Below the pieces are notes generated by a model. That model made no database searches and was not told the origin of the DNA. It worked only from the letters and a program-made list of their open reading frames with translations. 8,342 bases of DNA from Clostridia bacterium (GTDB lineage Bacteria > Bacillota > Clostridia > Christensenellales > Borkfalkiaceae), in the NCBI GenBank assembly GCA_017631725.1, contig JAGBSS010000055.1, positions 1 to 8,342 on the forward strand. Direction: 5' to 3'. The translations under genes were made by a program, and so were the position numbers. This document shows, in pieces, positions 1 through 5,353 of the stretch. Position 1 is the first letter of the stretch; each line of letters begins with the position of its first letter.

Positions 1-20
1 ATACTTTTTTCCACTTTCAT
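1..20 (-). CDS. Partial divergent gene, first codons only (product unknown)
   Basis: On the minus strand an ATG at 20-18 opens a frame reading M-K-V-E-K-S before the window ends. An AAGGA ribosome site lies at 28-24, three bases from the ATG, and a good promoter lies further upstream at 71-43. Promoter, ribosome site and start codon in the right order and spacing are the only evidence that this is a gene. Six codons are too few to identify the product. The gene is transcribed away from spoIIGA, so it is not part of the sporulation operon. Confidence 0.45.
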
Positions 21-42
21 AATTCCTTATTTTATAGTTGTA

Positions 43-71
43 ATTATAGCATAGTAAAAACTCTTTGCCAA
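43..71 (-). promoter_or_regulatory. Sigma-A-type promoter for the leftward gene
   Basis: Read on the minus strand there is TTGGCA (71-66), a 17-base spacer, and a perfect TATAAT (48-43). The expected transcription start is near position 36, giving a leader of about 16 bases to the ATG at 20. Only one base departs from the consensus hexamers. Confidence 0.5.
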
Positions 72-96
72 TACCTTAAACGACTTTTTTTGCCAA
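64..96. repeat. Direct repeat TTTGCCAA, two copies 25 bp apart
   Basis: TTTGCCAA occurs at 64-71 and 89-96. The first copy contains the -35 element of the leftward promoter (on the other strand) and the second contains the candidate -35 of the rightward promoter. TGCCAA plus the next base also matches six of seven positions of a loose Spo0A box (TGNCRAA), so the pair may be weak Spo0A sites. They may equally be just two similar -35 elements. Confidence 0.4.
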
Positions 97-119
97 GTTT
101 TCTAAAATCAAACTAAAAT
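90..119 (+). promoter_or_regulatory. Candidate spoIIGA-sigE promoter
   Basis: TTGCCA (90-95), an 18-base spacer and TAAAAT (114-119) each differ by one base from the sigma-A consensus. The start would fall near 126, about 28 bases before the spoIIGA ATG. In B. subtilis this operon is driven by sigma-A with Spo0A~P and has an unusually long spacer. Here the spacing is nearly normal and Spo0A sites are at best degenerate, so the assignment is tentative. Confidence 0.35.
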
Positions 120-153
120 TCGTGCCGATTGTAATGATAGTCTTTTTTACGCT

Positions 154-981
154 ATGGTCGTTTACGTAGAATACGTTTTATTAGACAATTTTTTTATAGA
201 TTTAATTTTATTAAATTGCGCGTTAAAAATTTATAAAAAACCAATTTCAAAGTTAAGGCTAATTTTTTGTAGCATACTTGGGGGGATAATTTCACTAACT
301 TATCCACTTTTTTCTTCTTTTAAAGTTTTAAGCATTTTAATTAAAGTGGTGTCTGGGCTTTTAATAACGTTGCTTGTCACAAACTTTAAAGGAGTAAAAG
401 ATTACTTTAGATTTTTTATTTTATTTTTCACTTTAACCGCCACCGTAGGTGGGCTTTTAATAGCAATATTTGAAATTTTTAACGTAAATTACTCTTCTAA
501 CGTTTGCATTGCCATTATAATTGCTCCCGTTTATTGTTTGGTAAAATTCATTTATTCGGTAATAAAATTTTTAGAAAAAAGGGGAAAGGTTGTTAACAAC
601 TATTTAAAAGTAGAAGTTATAAAAAACAACAAAATTTTGCCATTTGTTGGGTTTTTAGACACCGGAAACCAACTTTATTATAAAAATAGCCCCGTTATAA
701 TAACAGACAAAACAACGGCAGACAAAATTATAAGTTTTAGCGGGCTTAAAAATACGGGCAAGATAAGGGCACACACGGTTTTAGGCGAGGCGCAAATGAT
801 GGCGTTTAGTTTGGAGTGTATAAAAGTATATTTTGGAAAAAGTTCAAATATATATAATAACGTATGGGTGGCAATAAGCAAGGAAAAAATTTTTAACGAT
901 TATTCGTTTATATTGCATTCAAGCATGCAGGAGGTGGAAAGTGATAAATTATATAATTCACAAACTAAAAAAGTTTCTTAA
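154..981 (+). CDS. spoIIGA: SpoIIGA, membrane protease that activates pro-sigma-E
   Basis: This is the sporulation-specific aspartic protease that removes the N-terminal pro-sequence of sigma-E in the mother cell, after a signal from the forespore. The N-terminal half (about residues 1-140) is very hydrophobic with several membrane segments. The start ([16 protein letters not shown]) resembles the B. subtilis start as I recall it, which supports this ATG. The C-terminal half is the protease domain: FLDTGNQL holds the active-site DTGN, with Asp169 the expected catalytic residue. The ending (SFILHSSM) matches the family's conserved C-terminal strand. At 275 aa it is a little shorter than the roughly 309 aa of B. 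subtilis but appears complete. No Shine-Dalgarno sequence is visible before the ATG, which is unusual here. Its last 41 bases overlap sigE. Confidence 0.93.
   Translation: MVVYVEYVLLDNFFIDLILLNCALKIYKKPISKLRLIFCSILGGIISLTYPLFSSFKVLSILIKVVSGLLITLLVTNFKGVKDYFRFFILFFTLTATVGGLLIAIFEIFNVNYSSNVCIAIIIAPVYCLVKFIYSVIKFLEKRGKVVNNYLKVEVIKNNKILPFVGFLDTGNQLYYKNSPVIITDKTTADKIISFSGLKNTGKIRAHTVLGEAQMMAFSLECIKVYFGKSSNIYNNVWVAISKEKIFNDYSFILHSSMQEVESDKLYNSQTKKVS
929..934 (+). promoter_or_regulatory. Strong ribosome site of sigE inside spoIIGA
   Basis: AGGAGG lies six bases before the GTG at 941 and fixes GTG as the start of sigE. It is embedded in spoIIGA, where the same bases encode part of Met-Gln-Glu-Val-Glu-Ser. 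Translation of sigE is therefore probably coupled to that of spoIIGA. Confidence 0.85.
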
Positions 982-1651
982 CGTGTTTTCTTTATCGGAC
1001 AATCTATTAAAATACGTATCAAGTGGAGAGGCTCTTCCCGTTCCATACACGCCAGAAGAAGAGAGTTTAAAGTTAGAAGAACTTAAAAACGGCAATCTAA
1101 AAATTAAAGACGATTTAATAGAACATAATTTAAGGCTTGTCGTATTTATTGCAAGAAAGTTTGAAAATACAGGCGTTTTAATGGATGACTTAATTTCCGT
1201 TGGGACAATTGGCTTAATTAAAGCCGTTCAATCTTTTAATTTAGAAAAGAACATAAAGTTAGCCACTTATGCATCGAGATGTATAGAAAACGAAATTTTA
1301 ATGTTTTTGCGTAAAACGGTAAAGTATAAAAGCGAAGTTTCTTTCGATGAGCCGTTAAACACCGATTTAGATGGCAACGAGTTGTTGCTTTCAGACGTTA
1401 TGGGCACAGAAGTAGACGTGGTTTATAAAAAAATTGAAACAGACGTAGAAGAAGAACTTTTAATTTCGGCTTTAAAACATTTAAATAAGAGAGAAAGAGA
1501 AATTGTAGAACTTCGGTTTGGACTTTTGGGACAAGAAGAATTAACGCAAAGGGAAGTGGCGGATAAGTTAAACATCTCACAAAGTTATATTTCTCGGTTA
1601 GAAAAAAAGATAATTTCAAGGCTTAAAAAAGAATTTTTTAAAATGATTTGA
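941..1651 (+). CDS. sigE: Sporulation sigma factor sigma-E (pro-form)
   Basis: This is the early mother-cell sigma factor of sporulation, made as an inactive precursor. The first ~24 residues (basic and amphipathic, rich in Lys, Ile and Phe) form the pro-sequence. [12 protein letters not shown] aligns with the B. subtilis processing region YYIGGSEALPPP, so cleavage by SpoIIGA is expected close to Lys24-Tyr25. Region 2 is clear: [15 protein letters not shown] from 64, [14 protein letters not shown] at 83-96 and [18 protein letters not shown] at 107-124. Region 4 carries the helix-turn-helix at about 201-222 ([20 protein letters not shown]). The length of 236 aa is close to the 239 of B. subtilis. 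The GTG start is set by AGGAGG at 929. No convincing terminator follows, so transcripts may continue into the next gene. Gln97 replaces an Asn known to matter for an anti-sigma factor (see findings). Confidence 0.96.
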   Translation: MINYIIHKLKKFLNVFSLSDNLLKYVSSGEALPVPYTPEEESLKLEELKNGNLKIKDDLIEHNLRLVVFIARKFENTGVLMDDLISVGTIGLIKAVQSFNLEKNIKLATYASRCIENEILMFLRKTVKYKSEVSFDEPLNTDLDGNELLLSDVMGTEVDVVYKKIETDVEEELLISALKHLNKREREIVELRFGLLGQEELTQREVADKLNISQSYISRLEKKIISRLKKEFFKMI

Positions 1652-1688
1652 TTTATATATTAGTACATAAATTTTTTTGTAAAAAACA

Positions 1689-1717
1689 TTGACAAAGATT
1701 TTGTCGAATTGTATAAT
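1689..1717 (+). promoter_or_regulatory. Consensus sigma-A promoter of the exoprotein cassette
   Basis: TTGACA (1689-1694), exactly 17 bases, then TATAAT (1712-1717). Both hexamers and the spacing are perfect, so this should be a strong vegetative promoter. The transcript is expected to start near 1724. A Spo0A box occupies part of the spacer, so its main control is likely occlusion or repositioning by Spo0A~P rather than an intrinsically weak promoter. Confidence 0.85.
1699..1708 (+). promoter_or_regulatory. Spo0A box in the promoter spacer
   Basis: TTTTGTCGAA contains TGTCGAA, the core recognised by Spo0A in B. subtilis and clostridia. It sits between the -35 and -10 hexamers of the cassette promoter. 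Known activated promoters place the box at or upstream of -35. A box inside an already perfect promoter suggests repression when Spo0A~P is high. The match is directly visible; binding and direction of control are inferred. Confidence 0.55.
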
Positions 1718-1721
1718 TAAG

Positions 1722-1737
1722 TTGAATTTTAATTCAA
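1722..1737. repeat. Inverted repeat at the expected transcript start
   Basis: TTGAATT-TT-AATTCAA is a perfect palindrome with 7-base arms. It covers about -2 to +14 of the predicted transcript and runs into the AAGGAG ribosome site (1736-1741). It could be a repressor operator, or a 5' hairpin that protects the mRNA or limits ribosome access. The two-base loop and A+T-only ends favour a protein site over a stable RNA hairpin. Confidence 0.4.
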
Positions 1738-1752
1738 GGAGAAATTAAAACA

Positions 1753-2388
1753 ATGAAAAAATTAAGCGTACTTATAGCACTTGTACTTTGCGTTACCATT
1801 GGTGGCGTATATGCTGCATGGAACTATTCTCAAGGCACAACTGCTTCAGTTGTAGTGTCTCGTGAAATTAACATGGCACAAGTTGTAACTAACGGTATTA
1901 AAGGTACTATTACTGCAACCCCAGAAAACAACTTTGCTTTCTTGGTTGATGATATCGCTAACGATACCCTTAACTCAGATGGTACATATACTGATATTAA
2001 ATATAAAGCAGTATTAGTTGGAACTGGTGATATTAAAATCAACTTTACAGCAAACCCTGGTGCCGACCAAACAACAAAAGATAATGGTATTAAGATGATA
2101 GCAACTATTACTCTTAGTGCAAAAGATGGTCTCAAATATACTGACCCACATACTTCGCAAGACGTTGTTCCTATTGCTGTTAAAGACGGCGGAAATAGCA
2201 TCGTTCTTAACGATACTGATGAAGATGGTCAGCCAAATACTACAAAAGAAGCAACTATAACTGCTCAACAAATTGTTGATTGTCTTGAACTTGCTAACGT
2301 TATCCTTGATACTAAGGCAGAAAACGACGATTTCCACACGGCATTAAAAGACTATACTATCGTTATTACTATTAGCGAAGTTGCATAA
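1753..2388 (+). CDS. Exported TasA/camelysin-like surface protein
   Basis: This is a 211-aa secreted protein, probably an abundant extracellular or fibre-type protein processed by the signal peptidase encoded next to it. Residues 1-21 are a signal peptide, with likely cleavage after Ala21 (VYA|AWNYS). The region GGVYAAWNY resembles the GGTWAAFND start of B. subtilis TasA. The mature part is rich in alternating Val/Ile/Thr, as expected for a beta-sandwich, and ends in a strong strand (YTIVITISEVA). DTDEDG at 154-159 resembles a DxDxDG calcium loop. Only Cys13 (in the signal peptide) and Cys177 are cysteines. It has a perfect promoter and AAGGAG ribosome site, and a terminator directly follows. 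Together with regular pyrimidine-ending codons, this suggests higher expression than its neighbours. Overall similarity to TasA is limited, so identity as TasA itself is not claimed. Confidence 0.65.
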   Translation: MKKLSVLIALVLCVTIGGVYAAWNYSQGTTASVVVSREINMAQVVTNGIKGTITATPENNFAFLVDDIANDTLNSDGTYTDIKYKAVLVGTGDIKINFTANPGADQTTKDNGIKMIATITLSAKDGLKYTDPHTSQDVVPIAVKDGGNSIVLNDTDEDGQPNTTKEATITAQQIVDCLELANVILDTKAENDDFHTALKDYTIVITISEVA

Positions 2389-2415
2389 GTAATTAATACA
2401 TAAATATAAGATAGA

Positions 2416-2453
2416 AACAGCACAAAATTTTTTGTGCTGTTCTAGTCTTTTTT
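2416..2453 (+). terminator. Internal hairpin terminator after the TasA-like gene
   Basis: AACAGCACAA (2416-2425) pairs perfectly with TTGTGCTGTT (2432-2441) over a six-base AT loop. TCTTTTTT follows at 2446-2453. The next gene starts only 36 bases later with no promoter between, so this is probably a partial terminator. It would let much more first-gene mRNA accumulate than mRNA for the peptidase and third gene. Confidence 0.75.
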
Positions 2454-2488
2454 AAGGATTAAAATTTGACGTACTAAGGAAGCACAAT

Positions 2489-3382
2489 ATGGTTGGTTTT
2501 GAGTTATACGTATTCTTCCTTTGTCTAATCGTTTTTATAGCCTTAACCGCCTTGTTTTCTTTTTTGATATATTATATTGGAAAGCAAAGGGCACTTTTAA
2601 TTTCAAACGGTATAGAAGACGAAAAGATAAAAGAAAGGTTAACTAAAAAACTTGTTAAAGATTCGATTAAGACGGGTAAAACTATCGAAAAGGTTAAAAA
2701 AATTCTTTCGTTAGTTTTGTGCGCCTTTTTGTGCTTTGTTTTACTAATTACGGCAATTTCAAGTTGTAGGGGAGATACCAAAATTAAGGCTCTTCCTGCA
2801 ATTAAAGTTGTTGCTTCAACGTCAATGTCGGAAAAATATGAAAAGAACTCATATCTTTTCAAAAATAATCTTAACGACCAACTTCAACTTTTTGACGTGG
2901 TATTGCTTCATAAATTACCTAAAGAAGAGGATTTAAAACTTTACGATATCGTAGTTTACGAACATATTACGGGGGCTTTATTTATTCACCGTATCGTTGG
3001 CATAGAAGAGCCTAACGAAAACCACCCTAACGAACGTCACTTTGTTTTACAAGGTGATGCAGTGCATTATCCCGATACTTTCCCCGTTAGATATTCTCAA
3101 ATGAGAAGTATTTATCGTGGAGAAAGAATTCCTAACGTTGGTAGTTTTGTTTACTTTATGCAATCTCCAGCGGGTATAATGTGTCTTATTCTTTTTGTGC
3201 TATGTTTAATTTTAATGCCTATTGCAGACAACTATTTGCTTAAAAAAGAATACGTGCGTGTAAAATTATTAGTTGAAAACAATCAACTTGATAAAAAGGC
3301 ACTAGATTATTACAAGTTTAGTGGAAAGGAAAAAAAGCAAGAAAACGCTAGCCCTAGCGAAGGTGGTGGCGACGATGCGTAA
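2489..3382 (+). CDS. SipW/ER-type signal peptidase I with extra membrane segments
   Basis: This is a membrane protease expected to cut the signal peptides of the two exported proteins beside it. It belongs to the ER-type (S26B, SipW-like) branch, with Ser-His instead of the Ser-Lys pair of LepB. Ser112-Met113 (in ASTSMSEKY) is the nucleophile. FIHRIVGI supplies His167 where LepB has Lys. VLQGDAVHYPD (Asp190, Asp196) is the conserved GDN-type box. Topology: membrane segment at about 5-30, a charged loop of about 40 residues, a second segment at 72-93, the catalytic domain, a third segment at about 227-247, then a charged tail. At 297 aa it is much longer than B. subtilis SipW (about 190 aa), mainly through the N-terminal extension and tail. 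AAGGA at 2476 precedes the ATG. Its end overlaps the next gene by eight bases. Confidence 0.85.
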   Translation: MVGFELYVFFLCLIVFIALTALFSFLIYYIGKQRALLISNGIEDEKIKERLTKKLVKDSIKTGKTIEKVKKILSLVLCAFLCFVLLITAISSCRGDTKIKALPAIKVVASTSMSEKYEKNSYLFKNNLNDQLQLFDVVLLHKLPKEEDLKLYDIVVYEHITGALFIHRIVGIEEPNENHPNERHFVLQGDAVHYPDTFPVRYSQMRSIYRGERIPNVGSFVYFMQSPAGIMCLILFVLCLILMPIADNYLLKKEYVRVKLLVENNQLDKKALDYYKFSGKEKKQENASPSEGGGDDA

Positions 3383-4364
3383 GGTTAGATATTTTTCGCT
3401 TATTTTAACTTGCTTGGTTTTCTTGTGTTTTGTTGTTGGCACTCCTTTTGTTTTTGCTACTTGGAGTTACGACGGGGCTCTTTCCGCAAATATTGACCTT
3501 AATATTAACGTTATGGTTATGCCGTGGGAGGGGGCTGATGAACTTCCTAATCAAAGTGAATATGGCAATAACCATAAAATACTTATTGAAAACGTTTTAA
3601 ATGGTACTTACGTTTCGGGTAATTCCACTCAAAACATCGGTCTTAATACACCAAACTCTTATTTAGTACAAGAAATCGAAGCAAGAAAAGATATAAGTTA
3701 TCGTGATGCTAACCAACTTGGTAGTATGGACTTGTGGCAATCTGATAGAATTAACGAATTCTTTAATCTTTCGACTAGTTCTAGCAAGGTCGAATTTATT
3801 CTTAAATTCCCCGATGGGTCTAATGATACCTATTATTTATATAGCACCAGCCTTGATTTAGGTGACGGGTGGAATCCTGAAATACCTGTTGGCACGTATA
3901 TTTTCCCTGTTTATAGAACTACTCTTCAAAGAAATGCGGACGGAATTTGGGAAGCGATTTCTACTGAAGTAGGGCATGCAAAATCTGCTAGATATAATAA
4001 CCCTTATACGGGGCTAGCACTAGGCAATGCTTTTGATACTAATTCTTGGGTTGAAGGTAAAATTGGTACAAGTTTTGATAATGCAATTTATACTAAACTT
4101 GACTATTCTATGCCGGTTGAAACTCACGAAGAAAGTACCGAAACATATTATTATTATGACAGTTCATCTACTACCAACGTAAGCGTTGCCGTGCAAAACA
4201 GTACGAAAGCGGTTGTTTACGTTTACGATAATAATGGTAAATTAGTTACAACACGAAACAATACTTCACAAGGTAGTCAAAATGTAACCTTTAAGCCTAG
4301 TAGAAATACTAGATATTACGTAAAGGTAACGGGAGACGTTTATTGTACCTTTAAAATAAGTTAA
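3375..4364 (+). CDS. Second exported cassette protein (unknown family)
   Basis: I do not recognise a named family. The start is placed at 3375 because the signal peptide then begins MRKVRYFSLI, the ATG overlaps the peptidase stop (ATGCGTAA), and AAGGTGG lies just upstream; a longer frame from 3321 would bury the signal peptide. The product is 329 aa. Cleavage is likely after Ala28 (VFA|TWSYDG), giving a mature start very like the AWNYSQG of the first cassette protein. Features in order are PWEGADELP at 50-58, an Asn/Ser-rich stretch to about 95, a mixed middle region with many aromatic residues, a Tyr/Ser-rich linker at 256-266 (ETYYYYDSSSTT area), and a C-terminal beta-rich domain from about 268 to the end. 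That last domain is similar in character to extracellular pre-peptidase C-terminal domains. It could be an anchor or accessory partner of the TasA-like protein, by analogy with TapA; this is inference. Confidence 0.75.
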   Translation: MRKVRYFSLILTCLVFLCFVVGTPFVFATWSYDGALSANIDLNINVMVMPWEGADELPNQSEYGNNHKILIENVLNGTYVSGNSTQNIGLNTPNSYLVQEIEARKDISYRDANQLGSMDLWQSDRINEFFNLSTSSSKVEFILKFPDGSNDTYYLYSTSLDLGDGWNPEIPVGTYIFPVYRTTLQRNADGIWEAISTEVGHAKSARYNNPYTGLALGNAFDTNSWVEGKIGTSFDNAIYTKLDYSMPVETHEESTETYYYYDSSSTTNVSVAVQNSTKAVVYVYDNNGKLVTTRNNTSQGSQNVTFKPSRNTRYYVKVTGDVYCTFKIS

Positions 4365-4376
4365 AAAATTTGAATT

Positions 4377-4404
4377 AAACTGCACTTTTTGGTGCAGTTT
4401 TTTT
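4377..4404 (+). terminator. Terminator of the exoprotein cassette
   Basis: AAACTGCAC (4377-4385) pairs with GTGCAGTTT (4392-4400) as a nine-base perfect stem with a six-base loop, leading into a run of T to 4404. It lies 12 bases after the stop codon and separates the cassette from sigG. Confidence 0.85.
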
Positions 4405-4408
4405 GTTT

Positions 4409-4437
4409 GTATAAAAAAACATTTATTGCCTATAATT
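4409..4437 (+). promoter_or_regulatory. Possible sigma-F-type promoter of sigG
   Basis: GTATA (4409-4413), 14 bases, then GCCTATAATT (4428-4437). GTATA fits the sigma-F -35 (GYWTA). The -10 fits GGNRANAHTW except at the second and fourth positions. In B. subtilis sigG is transcribed by sigma-F, which makes this reading attractive. The same -10 also contains TATAAT, but no sigma-A -35 is visible 17 bases upstream. Weak evidence. Confidence 0.3.
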
Positions 4438-4474
4438 ATACTTAATCTCTTTTTTTAATTACATAGGAGGGATT

Positions 4475-5248
4475 ATGAATAATAAAGTAGTTATATGTGG
4501 GGTTAATACTGCAACTCTTCCAAAACTAACGCAACAGGAAATAATGGAACTTTTAGTAAGATACAAAAAGGGAGAAACGCAAGCAAGGGAAAAGTTAATT
4601 GTCGGCAGCATAAGGCTTGTTCTTGCCGTTATAAAAAGGTTTAATTTAAAAAACTTTAACATAGACGACGTTTTTCAAGCAGGAATAATTGGGTTAATAA
4701 AGGCGGTAGACAATTTCAACGTTTCCTTTTCGGTAAGGTTTTCCACCTACGCCGTGCCAATGATAATTGGGGAGATTAAAAGGTTTATAAAGGGCGGAAA
4801 CTCTATGAGAGTGGCAAGGTCTATTAGAGATACTGCCTATCAAGCACTAAAAACAAGGCAAGAATTAGAAAAAGATGGGCACGAAGCAAATATAGAAGAA
4901 GTGGCTGCTAAAATGCAAGTGGCGGCGGCGGTTGTTAGTGATGCTCTCGATGCAATTTCTGATACCGTTTCTTTATACGATCCCGTTTTCGGTGCAGGTG
5001 AAGATGAATTATTGTTGGTTGACCAAATTGGAGACAAAAAGAACACTGTGGAAAATTTAACGGATAAATTAGCAATAATTACTGCGCTTGAAAAGTTAGA
5101 AGAACGAGAAAAAAAGGTGGTTTATTTAAGATATTACGAAGGCAAAACGCAAACGGAAATATCTTCTGAAATAGGAATTTCCCAAGCACAGGTGTCAAGA
5201 ATTGAGAAAAATGCACTTAAAGGCATAAAGCAAGGTGTATCTGTTTAG
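4475..5248 (+). CDS. sigG: Late forespore sigma factor sigma-G
   Basis: This sigma factor runs the late forespore programme (DNA-protecting SASP proteins, germination and spore-maturation genes). The start MNNKVVICGVNTATLP closely matches the conserved sigma-G N-terminus (NKVEICGVDTSKLP in B. subtilis), which separates it from sigma-F. Region 2 includes FQAGIIGLIKAVDNF at 67-81 and FSTYAVPMIIGEIKRF at 89-104. Region 3 spans roughly 125-170, and the region 4 helix-turn-helix is at about 214-235 (GKTQTEISSEIGISQAQVSRIE). Its 257 aa is the usual length. AGGAGG at 4465-4470 is a strong ribosome site. It is normally adjacent to sigE; here the exoprotein cassette separates them, so it must rely on its own promoter. 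Val43 stands where B. subtilis has Asn45. Confidence 0.95.
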   Translation: MNNKVVICGVNTATLPKLTQQEIMELLVRYKKGETQAREKLIVGSIRLVLAVIKRFNLKNFNIDDVFQAGIIGLIKAVDNFNVSFSVRFSTYAVPMIIGEIKRFIKGGNSMRVARSIRDTAYQALKTRQELEKDGHEANIEEVAAKMQVAAAVVSDALDAISDTVSLYDPVFGAGEDELLLVDQIGDKKNTVENLTDKLAIITALEKLEEREKKVVYLRYYEGKTQTEISSEIGISQAQVSRIEKNALKGIKQGVSV

Positions 5249-5249
5249 A

Positions 5250-5287
5250 AAGAAAACGCATTTTTACAATGCGTTTTCTTGTTTTTT
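5250..5287 (+). terminator. Terminator of sigG
   Basis: AAGAAAACGCAT (5250-5261) pairs perfectly with ATGCGTTTTCTT (5269-5280), a 12-base stem with a seven-base loop. GTTTTTT follows at 5281-5287. The hairpin begins two bases after the stop codon. Confidence 0.9.
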
Positions 5288-5288
5288 G

Positions 5289-5317
5289 TTGACAAGGTTA
5301 AAGTAGTTTGGTATAAT
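5289..5317 (+). promoter_or_regulatory. Strong promoter of nfnA-nfnB
   Basis: TTGACA (5289-5294), 17 bases, TATAAT (5312-5317), with TGG just before the -10 giving an extended -10. Start expected near 5324. The -35 immediately follows the T-run of the sigG terminator, so the operon is insulated from sporulation transcription and is probably strongly expressed during growth. Confidence 0.9.
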
Positions 5318-5353
5318 TTTTAGAAAATATTATTTAAAGGTTTTAGGAGTAAA

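Noticed and set aside
1672..1686. Terminator after sigE (T-run, GT, A-run)
   Set aside because: The possible stem is only A-T pairs with a two-base loop and no GC core or following T-tract, so termination would be poor.
1830..2201. Long minus-strand frame opposite the TasA-like gene
   Set aside because: It is the antisense of a gene with promoter, ribosome site and signal peptide, and has no start signals of its own. Other minus-strand frames opposite sigE, the peptidase, sigG and nfnB are similar shadows.
3321..3374. Longer start for the third cassette gene
   Set aside because: It would overlap the peptidase gene by 62 bases and place a Lys-rich stretch before the signal peptide. The ATG at 3375 has a ribosome site, a stop-start overlap and a normal signal peptide.
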